Part shown: piece by piece, positions 8,228 through 16,943 of the stretch | Position numbering within the stretch: the stretch's first letter is position 1 | Layout: each line of letters starts with the position of its first letter | NCBI GenBank assembly: GCA_947630325.1 | Contig: CANRHB010000004.1 | Coordinates: 54,650-118,649, forward strand | DNA length: 64,000 nt | From: an uncultured Clostridia bacterium | GTDB lineage: Bacteria > Bacillota > Clostridia > Christensenellales > Borkfalkiaceae | Reading direction: 5' to 3' | Position numbers and translations under genes: made by a program | The notes under the pieces: model-generated | Told to the model about the DNA's origin: nothing | What the model saw: the letters and a program-made list of their open reading frames with translations, nothing else | Databases searched by the model: none

Positions 8228-8256
8228 TTGCATTCTTAAATCTTCTATGATATAGT
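8228..8256 (+). promoter_or_regulatory. Promoter of the LRR surface protein
   Basis: TTGCAT (8228-8233), 17 bases, TATAGT (8251-8256). Confidence 0.7.
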
Positions 8257-8294
8257 ATATTTGATAACTTAACTAAACTTCATCGGAGAAACAA

Positions 8295-9800
8295 ATGAAA
8301 AAGAGCGTAAAAGGGGCGCTCATAGCGGGGTTTATCCTCTTACAGACGGCGATCGTCGTCCTCCTCATTCTGCTCATTTCGGGAGTGTTTGGCACAGGAC
8401 CGCAGGGGGAGCGGGGCGATCAAGGAGAACAGGGCGTTCCCGGCGTCTCGGGGGAAACGCCCTTCATCGGCGAGAACGGAAATTGGTGGATCGGGGACAC
8501 CGATACGGGCGTTCCCGCGCAGGGAGAAAAGGGGGACAAAGGCGACAAGGGGGAAAAGGGAGACTCTTATACGGGCGAACACCGCTGGCAGAGCGCGTTC
8601 ACCGTGGAGGCGCGTTGCGAGGAACCTGGCGTGATTTTTTACACCTGTCTCGACTGCAAAGAGACGAAGATCGAGCCGCTTCAGCCCCTCGGGCACGACT
8701 ATGAGGACGGCGTTTGTTCCCGATGTTTCAAGTTACAGCCCGACGAGGGGCTCCGCTTCCGAAAAACGGAGGATAAAACAGGCTATCGCGTCTCGGGGAT
8801 CGGCTCGTGCGAGGAAACGGAGATCGTCGTTCCCGAAATGCATGAGGGAATGCCCGTCGTCGGCGTAATAGACGGCGCCTTTCACAACAACACTTCCATC
8901 ACCGAGGTACACCTGCCCGAAAGCGTTCTTTCCATCGGCTTGAACGCGTTTGCGGGCTGTTCTTCTCTTACGAGGATAGAACTTCCCGCGGGCGTCACCG
9001 TCATCGAGGACGACACTTTTCTCGGTTGCAGTTCGCTTTCCGAAGTCATTCTCCCCGAGGGTCTGCATTCCATCGGGGAAAGCGCATTTTCGGGTTGCAG
9101 GTCGCTAAAAAGCATCGTTCTTCCCGCGCGGCTCTCCTCTTTGGGCGAGCGGGCGTTCAAGGAGAGCGGGCTTATTTCCCCCGAACTTCCTTCGGCCTTC
9201 ACCGTTGTGCCCTTGGGCCTGTTTGAAAACTGTTTGAGCCTCGAGCGCGTTTCTCTTCCCGAAAACGTGGAACGGGTGGAGAGTTTTGCCTTTTACGGGT
9301 GCGAAAAACTTCAAGAAATCTCTCTCCCCAAGGCGCGCGAACTCGGCGATTCGGTGTTTTACGGTTGCACGTCGCTCAAAGAGGTGGAATTCGGGGAAAC
9401 GCTCTCCGCGCTCGGCGACACGGTATTTGTAAACTGTTCTTTGCTTACGGAGATCTCTGTTCCGCAGGGGATCAAAACGCTCGGAAGAGAACTTTTCTTC
9501 GGCTGTACCTCCCTTGCCTCCGTCACCCTTTCCGAGGGGCTCGAGGAGATCGGCATCTCCGCCTTTCAAAATTGTTCCTCCCTCGTTGAGATCACCATTC
9601 CCGCAAGCGTGACGTGCATTTGGAATTCGGCGTTCTTAAATTGTAGCCGCTTGGAGCGCGCTCTGCTCAAAAATACCGAGAATTGGACGGCGGAACACGG
9701 GGAATTGCGCATTTATATTTCGTCGCAACTGACCGACCCCGCCGCCGTTGCAAAACTCCTCGTCAAAAATTATTGGAACTACATCTGGCGGCGCACGTAA
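8295..9800 (+). CDS. Membrane-anchored surface protein: collagen-like stalk plus BspA-type leucine-rich repeats
   Basis: 501 residues. An N-terminal hydrophobic anchor (residues ~7-31) is followed by two short Gly-x-y runs (GPQGERGDQGEQGVPG and QGEKGDKGDKGEKGD) like bacterial collagen stalks, a small region with two CxxC pairs (TCLDC, CSRC) and from residue ~170 about ten LRR_5/BspA repeats of ~23 residues with the pattern IGxxAFxGCSSLxxIxLPxxV. LRR_5 proteins of gut bacteria and protists are mostly surface exposed and are associated with adhesion; the ligand cannot be told. The cysteines in the repeats are the usual structural C of this class. It has its own promoter and a terminator. Confidence 0.85.
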   Translation: MKKSVKGALIAGFILLQTAIVVLLILLISGVFGTGPQGERGDQGEQGVPGVSGETPFIGENGNWWIGDTDTGVPAQGEKGDKGDKGEKGDSYTGEHRWQSAFTVEARCEEPGVIFYTCLDCKETKIEPLQPLGHDYEDGVCSRCFKLQPDEGLRFRKTEDKTGYRVSGIGSCEETEIVVPEMHEGMPVVGVIDGAFHNNTSITEVHLPESVLSIGLNAFAGCSSLTRIELPAGVTVIEDDTFLGCSSLSEVILPEGLHSIGESAFSGCRSLKSIVLPARLSSLGERAFKESGLISPELPSAFTVVPLGLFENCLSLERVSLPENVERVESFAFYGCEKLQEISLPKARELGDSVFYGCTSLKEVEFGETLSALGDTVFVNCSLLTEISVPQGIKTLGRELFFGCTSLASVTLSEGLEEIGISAFQNCSSLVEITIPASVTCIWNSAFLNCSRLERALLKNTENWTAEHGELRIYISSQLTDPAAVAKLLVKNYWNYIWRRT

Positions 9801-9860
9801 ATAAAAACGCATACGGTTCCGCAAAAACAGCATACGTATTCATAAAAACGGCATACGGTT

Positions 9861-9890
9861 CCCTCTTTCCTGCGGGAGAGAGGGTTTTTT
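9861..9890 (+). terminator. Terminator of the LRR gene
   Basis: CCCTCT pairs with AGAGGG over a 12-base loop and is followed by seven T. Just upstream lie direct repeats of gcatacggttcc. Confidence 0.7.
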
Positions 9891-9945
9891 TGTGCCCTTC
9901 GCATAAATTTTCCCAAACAGCGCAAGTTGTGCATAGGAGGAAATT

Positions 9946-10698
9946 ATGAAGAAGATTTTGGCAATCGGCGCGTTGACGCTTGCGCTTGCCGCCTCCGCCG
10001 CTATTCCCGCGGCGTATGCGGTTACCCGCGCGCACGGCGCAGCCGATACGGCGCAGACTGCCGCCATCGAGACCGCCGTGCTCCGCCAGGGGAGCAAGGG
10101 CGACGAGGTCAAGGAAGTCCAGCGCAGATTGAAACAATGGGGCTATTACACAGGCAGTGTAGACGGCGTGTTCGGCGCCGCTACCAAAAAAGCCGTCGTC
10201 GCCTTCCAGAAAAAGAACGGGCTTACTGCGGACGGCGTCGTCGGAAAGTCCACCTATGCCGCTCTCGGCATGAACGCAAGCTACAACGCCCTCGACGGCA
10301 AGAGCCCGAGTTCTTCGGGTTCGGGTTCGGGGAGTTCCGATTACACCTCGTCCGACCTCTACCTCATGGCGAAGGCGATCTACGCCGAGGGAAGAGGGGA
10401 GAGTTACACGGGGCAGGTCGCCATCGGCGCGGTCATCATGAACAGGGTGAGGAGTTCTTCTTTCCCCAACACGATCTCGGGGGTCATCTATCAAAAGGGC
10501 GCGTTTACGGCGGTCGCGGACGGGCAGATCAACCTCGAACCCAACCAAACCGCATATAACGCGGCAAAGGACGCCATGAACGGCTGGGATCCCACCTATG
10601 GGTGCCTCTATTACTACAATCCCGCCGTTGCAACGAGCGCATGGATCTTTAACCGTCAAACGGTGACGGTCATCGGCAAGCACGTCTTTGCCATTTAA
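9946..10698 (+). CDS. sleB: Spore cortex-lytic enzyme SleB
   Basis: 250 residues. A signal peptide (to about AYA at residue 25) precedes a peptidoglycan-binding_1 domain (residues ~46-107: GSKGDEVKEVQRRL ... YTGSVDGVFGAATKKAVVAF), a Ser/Gly linker and a Hydrolase_2/SleB lytic transglycosylase domain (residues ~135-250) with the conserved Glu148 in YAEGRGE and the VIMNRV motif. SleB degrades muramic-lactam cortex during spore germination. It is stored in the spore with YpeB, whose gene follows 9 bases downstream, the classical sleB-ypeB operon. No clear sigma-A promoter is visible upstream, in line with a sporulation sigma factor, though I could not identify a confident sigma-G box. Confidence 0.93.
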   Translation: MKKILAIGALTLALAASAAIPAAYAVTRAHGAADTAQTAAIETAVLRQGSKGDEVKEVQRRLKQWGYYTGSVDGVFGAATKKAVVAFQKKNGLTADGVVGKSTYAALGMNASYNALDGKSPSSSGSGSGSSDYTSSDLYLMAKAIYAEGRGESYTGQVAIGAVIMNRVRSSSFPNTISGVIYQKGAFTAVADGQINLEPNQTAYNAAKDAMNGWDPTYGCLYYYNPAVATSAWIFNRQTVTVIGKHVFAI

Positions 10699-10707
10699 GG
10701 AGGAGAT

Positions 10708-12690
10708 ATGGAAAAGAAAACGGTGAATGTTTCAAGCGGCGCAAGCAAGGTGGAGAGCCTTGAAAAGGAGAACGCCGCCACCGCCGCAAACGGCGGGAAA
10801 ACGGCAAAGGCGGCTCCCAAAAAGAGCGGAGTGAAGTCGGTCAAGACGCAGGTCAAAACCGAAAAGACGGTCAAATCGCCCAAGACAAAAAAGACCGCCG
10901 CCGAAAAGAAGGAAGAGAAGGCGGCCGAAAAGCGGCTCGCCGCCGCCAAGACAAAGGCTGAAAAGAAGGAGAAAAAACTTCTTCACAAGGCCGAACTCAA
11001 ACAGAAGAAGATGGAAAAGAAGATGGCGGTCAAGGAAAAGAAACTTGCGAAGAAGGAGGCGGTCGCAAAGAAGAAAGCGGAGCGCAAGCAGGCCCGCCTC
11101 GACCACGCCGCCGCGCTCAAAGAGAAAAAGGTGGAGAAAAAGGCGGAGCGCATCGCCCGCCGCGAGATGCTCAAAAACGAGAGCAAGGCGGACCGCAGAG
11201 CCCGCATCGAGCGGGAGAAGAAGGAGAAGATCGCCCTCAAGCGGCAGAAGGCCCTCGCCCGTGAAAAGGAACGCGAACAGCGCATGAAGGCGCGGGAAGC
11301 GGCGCACGAGAGAAGGGCGCAGGAACGCCGCCACAAGCGGGAACAAAAGACGGAGAGAAGGAAGCACGCGCCCGGGTTCGGCGGTTGGCTTGCCGCCGTC
11401 ATCTCCCTCGGCGTTGCCTGCCTTGCGCTCGGCGCGGTCGTCACTGCGGGCGCCTTCCGCATGAACGATATGACCCTCGAAACGGCAAACGGGTACCGTT
11501 CCACCCTCTATGAACTCGTGGCGGCGTCCGAGGATATGGACAGCAATCTCTCCAAACTCCGCGTTTCTTCGGGCGCGAACGAGCAGAGGACCCTCCTTAC
11601 CGACATCTTGGTGGATTCCGAACTCATGGAGAGCGCGCTCGAGCGTATGCCCATCGACAGCGTTACGAGCACGGACATCTCCTCCTTCGTCAACAAGACG
11701 GGAAGCTACTGCCGCGACTTGCTCGGCAAGATAAACCGCGGCCAGCCCCTTACCCAAACGGAGAAGAACACGGTGGAGTATCTCTACAACATCAACGCGG
11801 GGCTGTATAGCGAACTCAACGACATGACCACCCACATGACCGAGAAGGACTTTATGGCGTTTATCGGCGGCGGAGAGGGGGTCGTCTCGGAGAAGTTCGG
11901 CGAAGTGGGGCAGTCCACCCTGCAGGAGCCCGAGGAGACGATCGACGCGCCCTTCTCCGGAGAGGGGAACGTCGGAACCAACCGGCTTGCCGAAGAGGAG
12001 AAGATCTCCGAGAGCCGCGCGGAGGAACTCGTCAAGGAGTATTTGCAGGGCTATCACATCGCAAATACGCAGTACACGGGCGAGACGATCGCGCATGAAG
12101 TCACCTGCTACAACTTCACCTTAACGGATGAGAGCGGCAACGAGATCTTTGCGCAGATCACCGAAAACGGCGGCAAACTCGCCTTCTTCGACACCTATGA
12201 GGAGTGCACGGAGAAGAACTTCGACCTCGACACCTGCGACAGCCTTGCAAGAGAATTTTTGAGCGGGCTGGGCATTGAGGACGTGGCGGCGGTCTGGCTC
12301 TCCGACGGCGGCATGGTGGCAGACATCACTTACGTCGGTATCAAGGACGGCGTGCGCGTCTATCCCGACCTCATCCGCGTTCGGGTGTGCGAGAGCAAGG
12401 GACGGGTCGTCGGCATGGACGCGATGGGGTATTTGCTCAACCACGATCCCGCGCGGAGCATCGGCACGGCAATGTCGAGAGAAAGCGCACAGGCGAAACT
12501 TTCTTCGGGGCTCAAACCGTACAGCGCCCACCTTGCGGTCATTCCCTTAAACGGGGAGGAGGTGCTTGCGCACGAGTTTGCCTGCACCTACGGCGAGGAG
12601 GAGTACGTCGTCTATCTGGATGCGGTAACGGGCGAGGAGTTACAGGTGTATCGTGTGCGCTCTTCCGCGCGCGGCAGTTTCCTGAGATGA
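10708..12690 (+). CDS. ypeB: Germination protein YpeB with long basic N-terminal extension
   Basis: 660 residues, against about 450 for typical YpeB. Residues ~220-660 match the family: one membrane span (AAVISLGVACLALGAVVTAG), then the helical YpeB region (ETANGYRSTLYELVAASEDM, RGQPLTQTEKNTVEYLYNIN) and PepSY-like modules at the C-terminus. YpeB is needed to hold SleB in the dormant spore. The extra N-terminal ~220 residues are almost only Lys, Glu, Ala and Arg, predicted as a long charged helix or coiled coil, and would lie on the cytoplasmic side of the forespore membrane. This part has no counterpart in YpeB proteins I know and could bind nucleic acid or acidic partners. AAGGAGGAG precedes the start. 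Confidence 0.9.
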   Translation: MEKKTVNVSSGASKVESLEKENAATAANGGKTAKAAPKKSGVKSVKTQVKTEKTVKSPKTKKTAAEKKEEKAAEKRLAAAKTKAEKKEKKLLHKAELKQKKMEKKMAVKEKKLAKKEAVAKKKAERKQARLDHAAALKEKKVEKKAERIARREMLKNESKADRRARIEREKKEKIALKRQKALAREKEREQRMKAREAAHERRAQERRHKREQKTERRKHAPGFGGWLAAVISLGVACLALGAVVTAGAFRMNDMTLETANGYRSTLYELVAASEDMDSNLSKLRVSSGANEQRTLLTDILVDSELMESALERMPIDSVTSTDISSFVNKTGSYCRDLLGKINRGQPLTQTEKNTVEYLYNINAGLYSELNDMTTHMTEKDFMAFIGGGEGVVSEKFGEVGQSTLQEPEETIDAPFSGEGNVGTNRLAEEEKISESRAEELVKEYLQGYHIANTQYTGETIAHEVTCYNFTLTDESGNEIFAQITENGGKLAFFDTYEECTEKNFDLDTCDSLAREFLSGLGIEDVAAVWLSDGGMVADITYVGIKDGVRVYPDLIRVRVCESKGRVVGMDAMGYLLNHDPARSIGTAMSRESAQAKLSSGLKPYSAHLAVIPLNGEEVLAHEFACTYGEEEYVVYLDAVTGEELQVYRVRSSARGSFLR

Positions 12691-12733
12691 TGTAAAACAG
12701 CGAAATTCGAATAACGGTATATGAATAACGAAG

Positions 12734-12762
12734 AACTCTCGGGGTCATTCCGAGAGTTTTTT
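12734..12762 (+). terminator. Terminator of sleB-ypeB
   Basis: AACTCTCGG pairs with CCGAGAGTT over a 7-base loop, followed by T residues. Confidence 0.8.
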
Positions 12763-13238
12763 GATGGCGTTTTTCCTCTCCCGCTTGCGGGGGACAGCAA
12801 AACCCTCCCGCCCCCGCTTGCGGGGGAGGGGTACCTTTTTTACCCCCTCCGTGGGAGGGGGGTAGGGGGTGGGGCGGCGAACGGACTTCTCCAAAGCGTC
12901 ATGCTGAGCCGTAATGTTTGTACGCAGTCCGTTTTGGGAAGTCCGCGAAGGCATCTTGGTACGTTTGGGCTTGGTTTTTAACGCACCTTGACGTAATAAG
13001 ATTCCCTCGAAGAATTGCCGCTTCGGACTTCGTTATTTCTTATGCGGCTATTTCGTCGCAAGCTCCTCGTGCCGCCCTTAGACAACATAGAACGTGCGCG
13101 CGGGGCGACAAGCTCGAAATGACATTTGAAATTCTCTTGGCTCCCCCTACAGGGGCGCCAAGTGTTTGCCCACCCTCTTGATCCTCCTCCCAAGGACGAG
13201 CCCGTCTCCCCCCATTCTTAAATAAATTAACAAACCCG
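12763..13238. other. Repeat-rich gap without a gene
   Basis: Contains a GC-rich CCCCTCC/GGAGGGG block (12779-12880) with a cccgcttgcggggg hairpin, a stretch beginning gcgtcatgctgagc (12897 onward), the second copy of the 57-base element (13051-13107), part of the gctcgaaatgaca element (13110-13125) and another GC-rich block (13138-13200). No ORF here has a ribosome binding site or a protein-like composition. Confidence 0.65.
13051..13107. repeat. Dispersed 57-base repeat, copy 2
   Basis: Near-identical to 2704-2760, more than 10 kb away, in the same orientation. Both are intergenic. Confidence 0.85.
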
Positions 13239-13267
13239 TTGACAGCGGGCGGGGAGCGTGTTATAAT
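13239..13267 (+). promoter_or_regulatory. Promoter of the alpha/beta hydrolase
   Basis: TTGACA (13239-13244), 17 bases, TATAAT (13262-13267), both perfect. Confidence 0.88.
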
Positions 13268-13323
13268 CAATTTATCGTACAGGCCGAGTTTGCAAAACAA
13301 ACGCTGTGCGGTGGGGGAGAATG

Positions 13324-14202
13324 ATGAAAAAACGGCTTTTTTTGTTGGGAGCGGCGCTCGTGCTTGCGCTTGCGGCATTTGTCGGATGCGGGGAGGAAAA
13401 AACATTGCGGAATTTACCTGCGGATTTCGAGTATCCTGTCACTTATGAAGATCACACCATAGACTACACCGACAGCGAGGGCAAGGAAATTTCCCTCTTC
13501 GGGCAGATCTGCGCGCCCATGGAGAAGGGCAAGTTCCCCGCCGTCATTTTGAGCCACGGCTTTAACGGGCATTATACCGACTTCCCCACCGAGTGCGCCG
13601 CCTTTGCGAAGAGGGGATATGTGTGCTATGCTTTCGACTTCTGCGGCGCGCAGTCGGGCGGCAGGAGCAAGGGCAGAACGGCCGCCGACTATACCCCCTT
13701 CACCATGAAGGAGGACCTTCGCGCGGCAGTCAAAGACATCAAAAAACTTTCCAATGTGGATAGTTCGCAGATCTTCCTCTTCGGGGGGAGCCAGGGCGGG
13801 TTCGTAACGGCGCTCACCGCGGCGGACAGCGACATCAAGGATCAGATCGCGGGCATCGCCATGTACTTCCCCGCGTTGAATATCCCCGACGATTGGCGGG
13901 GCAAACCCGTGCAGGATACGCCGCTCATGGGCTATTCCATCGGCGCGAAGTTCATCGAGTCGGTGCAGGAGCTCGATCCCTTCATTCTCATCGGGAATTT
14001 TGAAAAGGACGTGTGCATCGTCTGGGGGGATCAGGACGCGCTCGTCGCCCGCAAATATATCGATAACGCGGTGGCGGCTTACGGAACGGAGCGGGTCGAT
14101 CTTACGGTGATCGAGGGCGCGGGGCACGGCTTCGGCGGCGCGGCGCTCAACACGGCGACGAAGAAGGTGCTCTCCTTCTTAGAGGCGCACACTTACGAGT
14201 AA
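13324..14202 (+). CDS. Alpha/beta hydrolase lipoprotein
   Basis: 292 residues. A lipoprotein signal (LAAFVGC) places the protein outside the cytoplasmic membrane. The alpha/beta-hydrolase fold is visible from VILSHGFNGH (oxyanion-hole HG) through the nucleophile elbow FGGSQGG (Ser), the acid in WGDQDALV and the catalytic histidine in GAGHGFG. It resembles the dienelactone-hydrolase/acyl-esterase group; the substrate (an ester, perhaps on a sugar or cell-wall polymer) is unknown. ATG codons lie at 13321 and 13324; I take the second because GGAG would be one base from the first and four from the second. It is monocistronic, with its own promoter and terminator. Confidence 0.85.
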   Translation: MKKRLFLLGAALVLALAAFVGCGEEKTLRNLPADFEYPVTYEDHTIDYTDSEGKEISLFGQICAPMEKGKFPAVILSHGFNGHYTDFPTECAAFAKRGYVCYAFDFCGAQSGGRSKGRTAADYTPFTMKEDLRAAVKDIKKLSNVDSSQIFLFGGSQGGFVTALTAADSDIKDQIAGIAMYFPALNIPDDWRGKPVQDTPLMGYSIGAKFIESVQELDPFILIGNFEKDVCIVWGDQDALVARKYIDNAVAAYGTERVDLTVIEGAGHGFGGAALNTATKKVLSFLEAHTYE

Positions 14203-14229
14203 AGAATTTACAGGCAACGAAAAAAATTA

Positions 14230-14264
14230 AGCGGGCGGCAAACTTCTCTGCCACCCGCTTTTTT
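14230..14264. terminator. Bidirectional terminator
   Basis: AGCGGGCGGCA and TGCCACCCGCT form an 11-base stem (one G-T pair) with A-rich sequence on the left and six T on the right. It separates two convergent genes. Confidence 0.8.
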
Positions 14265-14290
14265 ATTAAAGGCGTTTTTTATAAAAATTT

Positions 14291-14518
14291 TCAAAGGGAA
14301 AAAATCTCATCGTATGTCGCGTCGAGGATCGTTTTGAGCAACACGATCTCGTCGGGATAAAGGTGCCTTTGCCCGACTTCTATTTTGGCGATAGCGCTCC
14401 GTGTGATGTCGCACCCGTTTATTTGCATCTTGACCGCGACGAGTTCTTGCGTCATGCCCGCCCGCTCCCGCAGACGGCATATATTTTCGCCGATTTTTTT
14501 CTCCGTGTTCCAATTCAT
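14291..14518 (-). CDS. Small XRE-family regulator
   Basis: 75 residues, almost entirely one helix-turn-helix of the XRE type (IGENICRLRERAGMTQELVA, then ITRSAIAKIEVGQRHLYPDE), with a C-terminal dimerisation-like helix. It lies divergent from a collagen-like lipoprotein gene. A perfect 18-base palindrome just downstream of that gene's promoter is the obvious candidate operator, so I infer that this protein represses the lipoprotein gene and perhaps itself. This is based on arrangement, not on a known homologue. Confidence 0.85.
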   Translation of the reverse strand: MNWNTEKKIGENICRLRERAGMTQELVAVKMQINGCDITRSAIAKIEVGQRHLYPDEIVLLKTILDATYDEIFSL

Positions 14519-14536
14519 AATTTATCAAAAAAACTC

Positions 14537-14565
14537 TTGACATTATTATAGCTTTGCGATATAAT
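14537..14565 (+). promoter_or_regulatory. Promoter of the collagen-like lipoprotein
   Basis: TTGACA (14537-14542), 17 bases, TATAAT (14560-14565), both perfect. Confidence 0.88.
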
Positions 14566-14570
14566 TTTTT

Positions 14571-14588
14571 TGCACCTATATAGGTGCA
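14571..14588. promoter_or_regulatory. Perfect 18-base palindrome, candidate operator
   Basis: TGCACCTATATAGGTGCA reads the same on both strands. It covers the expected transcription start of the lipoprotein gene, so a bound repressor would block initiation. The likely binder is the divergent XRE protein. Confidence 0.75.
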
Positions 14589-14610
14589 AAAAACAGAGGT
14601 GAAAGATAGT

Positions 14611-16740
14611 ATGAGAAAGAATGTAGTCAAGTGTTTGGTTGTTTTCCTTGTTCTTTTGCTTTCGCTTGCGCTCTTTTGCGCGTGCGATAGCGTGGGCGGG
14701 GAGCAAGGCGTCCAAGGCGAACAAGGCGTCCAGGGTGAACAGGGGATCCAAGGTGAACAGGGAATCCAGGGCGAACAAGGCGTCCAGGGCGAACAGGGAA
14801 TCCAAGGTGAAAAAGGAGAGACGGGCGCACAGGGTCCTAAAGGGGAAAAAGGCGACACAGGTCCTCAAGGTCCTCAAGGCGAAAAGGGCGACGCGGGCGC
14901 AGACGGCAAGAGCGCCTATGATATTTGGAAGGAAAACGGGCACAGCGGCACGGAACAAGATTTCCTCGAATGGTTGCGAGGAGAGAAAGGCGAGACGGGC
15001 GCACAGGGTCCTAAAGGCGAAAAGGGCGACACGGGTGCAGACGGCAAGAGCGCCTATGATATTTGGAAGGAAAACGGGCACAGCGGCACGGAACAAGACT
15101 TTCTCGAATGGTTGCAAGGAGGGAAAGGGGGAAGCGCTCCAAGCGCAAGCGAGAAGCACACTGTGAAGTTTGACGCGCAGGGCGGCTCTCTGCCTCAAAA
15201 TTTCCAATCTGAACAGTCTGTAACCCACGGCAACGTGCTTGATCTGCCGATCCCCGAACGGGAAAACTTCACATTCCTCGGCTGGTTCACGGGAGATACC
15301 GTCAATGACGGGCAGTTCACAACGGTCACACCCGTCACGAAGGACATCACGCTTACCGCGCATTGGAAGGCAAAGACCAAGTATCGCGTGGTTTTCAATG
15401 TGCAAGGCGGGGATGGAATGGATCCCGTGGAGTATTATGCGGACGACAAAATAGAAAAATTGCCCGACCCAGAGCGGATGGACTATGACTTTGCGGGTTG
15501 GTATTATGACGCACAGTACAAGGACCGCGTGCAGTATCCTCTGACGCTCACGGGCGAGACCGTCGTCTATGCGCGGTGGGAAAAGGCGACATACACCGTC
15601 ACCTTCCATGTCAACGTCGGCAAAACGCCCGAGGCGATCCGTGCGGAAGGAGGGACGAGTTTTCAATCGTTTACGATTCCGCAGGTCGAAAACTATGAAT
15701 TCCGCGGCTGGTATTACAACGCGGAATATGTAAGCGAAGTGTCCTTCCCGCTTGTTTTGCATTCCGATCTCGAGGTATGGGGCGTATTCGACTATATAGA
15801 CCCCTACAATGGCTATACAAAGATCTCCGATGTGGTGATGTTGCAGAATATTACGGACATGAACGGGAAATATGTGCTGACCAATGACATTGATTGCGAC
15901 GGGCTGGAGTTAAAATCTCTCGGTTCGGAGGCGAATCCTTTCAAGGGTGAATTCATCGGCAACGGCTACACGCTCTCGAATTTTACGGTCTATAACAACA
16001 GTGCGATCAACTACTTTGGCCTCTTTGTGATGAACGAGGGCACAATTTCCAATCTACGGTTCGAAAATATAAAGTTTACGAATTCAACAAATGCAAGTAC
16101 ATCACCGCGTTATATTGGTCTTGTATGCGCTTATAATAAAGGAACGATAAAGCAGGTTTCCTGCGATCTTGAAACGCTCTTTACGGATACCACCTTTGGC
16201 GGAGGGGAATATTATGTAGGCGGATTGACGGGCAAAAACGAGGGCACGATCTCCGATTGTTTTGTCACAGGCTCTATTTCTGGTTGCACCACCGGCGGAG
16301 GTTCTAATAATTGTCCAAGTGCAAAAGTACGAATCGGCGGCATCACGGGCACTAACAGCAATTTGATCCGCAACTGTTTTGTCACAGCTGAAATCATAGA
16401 AAAATCCGGTAGGAATAATGGAGAGGCATATTTGAGCGGGATCAGCGGTCAAAACAGCGGTAGCATAGAAGGCTGTCTCTTTGTGGGAGTTTTAAATTCG
16501 GCTACCCCGGATAGGGCAAAAAAGACTTTCGACGCGATCGCTACCAATACGGAAGAGGGGGCCCAAACGCAATGCTACCGTTCCTATAATGTTGAAGCGT
16601 CGGGCGGACTTGCCGCAACCGAGAACTATCTCAACAACAAGACATTCTATACGGACATGCTCGGTTGGGACGAACTGTATTGGGATCTGAGCGCGCTCAA
16701 CTTCGCCTCGGGGGTCTATCCCAAACTTCGTTTACAATAA
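14611..16740 (+). CDS. Surface lipoprotein: collagen-like stalk, InlB-type repeats, GLUG motifs
   Basis: 709 residues. A lipoprotein signal ends LFCAC, followed by about 30 collagen-like Gly-x-y triplets (GEQGVQGEQGVQGEQGIQ and GEKGDTGPQGPQGEKG). Two near-identical inserts of ~25 residues (SAYDIWKENGHSGTEQDFLE) split the stalk. Residues ~190-400 hold three Listeria-Bacteroides/InlB B-type beta-grasp repeats (FLGWFTGD, FAGWYYDAQY, FRGWYYNAEY), and residues ~410-709 hold GLUG-type beta-helix motifs (GGLTGKNEGTISDCFV). The design is that of a filamentous adhesin anchored by lipid. ATG 14611 is preferred (AGAGGTGAAAG upstream) over GTG 14584, which lies in the operator. Confidence 0.85.
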   Translation: MRKNVVKCLVVFLVLLLSLALFCACDSVGGEQGVQGEQGVQGEQGIQGEQGIQGEQGVQGEQGIQGEKGETGAQGPKGEKGDTGPQGPQGEKGDAGADGKSAYDIWKENGHSGTEQDFLEWLRGEKGETGAQGPKGEKGDTGADGKSAYDIWKENGHSGTEQDFLEWLQGGKGGSAPSASEKHTVKFDAQGGSLPQNFQSEQSVTHGNVLDLPIPERENFTFLGWFTGDTVNDGQFTTVTPVTKDITLTAHWKAKTKYRVVFNVQGGDGMDPVEYYADDKIEKLPDPERMDYDFAGWYYDAQYKDRVQYPLTLTGETVVYARWEKATYTVTFHVNVGKTPEAIRAEGGTSFQSFTIPQVENYEFRGWYYNAEYVSEVSFPLVLHSDLEVWGVFDYIDPYNGYTKISDVVMLQNITDMNGKYVLTNDIDCDGLELKSLGSEANPFKGEFIGNGYTLSNFTVYNNSAINYFGLFVMNEGTISNLRFENIKFTNSTNASTSPRYIGLVCAYNKGTIKQVSCDLETLFTDTTFGGGEYYVGGLTGKNEGTISDCFVTGSISGCTTGGGSNNCPSAKVRIGGITGTNSNLIRNCFVTAEIIEKSGRNNGEAYLSGISGQNSGSIEGCLFVGVLNSATPDRAKKTFDAIATNTEEGAQTQCYRSYNVEASGGLAATENYLNNKTFYTDMLGWDELYWDLSALNFASGVYPKLRLQ

Positions 16741-16762
16741 AACATGATAACAGAATACATTT

Positions 16763-16787
16763 AACCTCCCTTCGGGGAGGTTTTTTG
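16763..16787 (+). terminator. Terminator of the collagen-like lipoprotein
   Basis: AACCTCCC-TTCG-GGGAGGTT tetraloop hairpin followed by TTTTTT. Confidence 0.9.
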
Positions 16788-16887
16788 TCTGCAAGCACAT
16801 TACGGGAGAGAGCAAGGACATTTAATCAATGGTTTTGAACTGAATTTTTACCCTGTTGCAGAGGAGAACACGCGAAAAAAGTATTCG

Positions 16888-16899
16888 GAAACCGATTTC
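16888..16899. promoter_or_regulatory. LacI-type operator at the regulator gene
   Basis: GAAACCGATTTC, the same core as the operators at 19571-19592 and (on the other strand) 19755-19774, located just upstream of the -35 box of the LacI-family gene. It fits autoregulation. Confidence 0.7.
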
Positions 16900-16907
16900 A
16901 AAAATGC

Positions 16908-16936
16908 TTGACAGTATCACGGACTTATGTTAAAAT
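16908..16936 (+). promoter_or_regulatory. Promoter of the LacI-family gene
   Basis: TTGACA (16908-16913), 17 bases, TAAAAT (16931-16936). The start codon is only 7 bases past the -10 box, so the mRNA would be leaderless or nearly so. Confidence 0.8.
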
Positions 16937-16943
16937 CGTTTAT

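Noticed and set aside
10732-12096. 454-residue minus-strand ORF inside ypeB
   Set aside because: Shadow of a Lys/Glu-rich gene: codon bias of the true frame keeps the antisense frame open. No ribosome binding site, Leu/Phe/Arg-rich nonsense.
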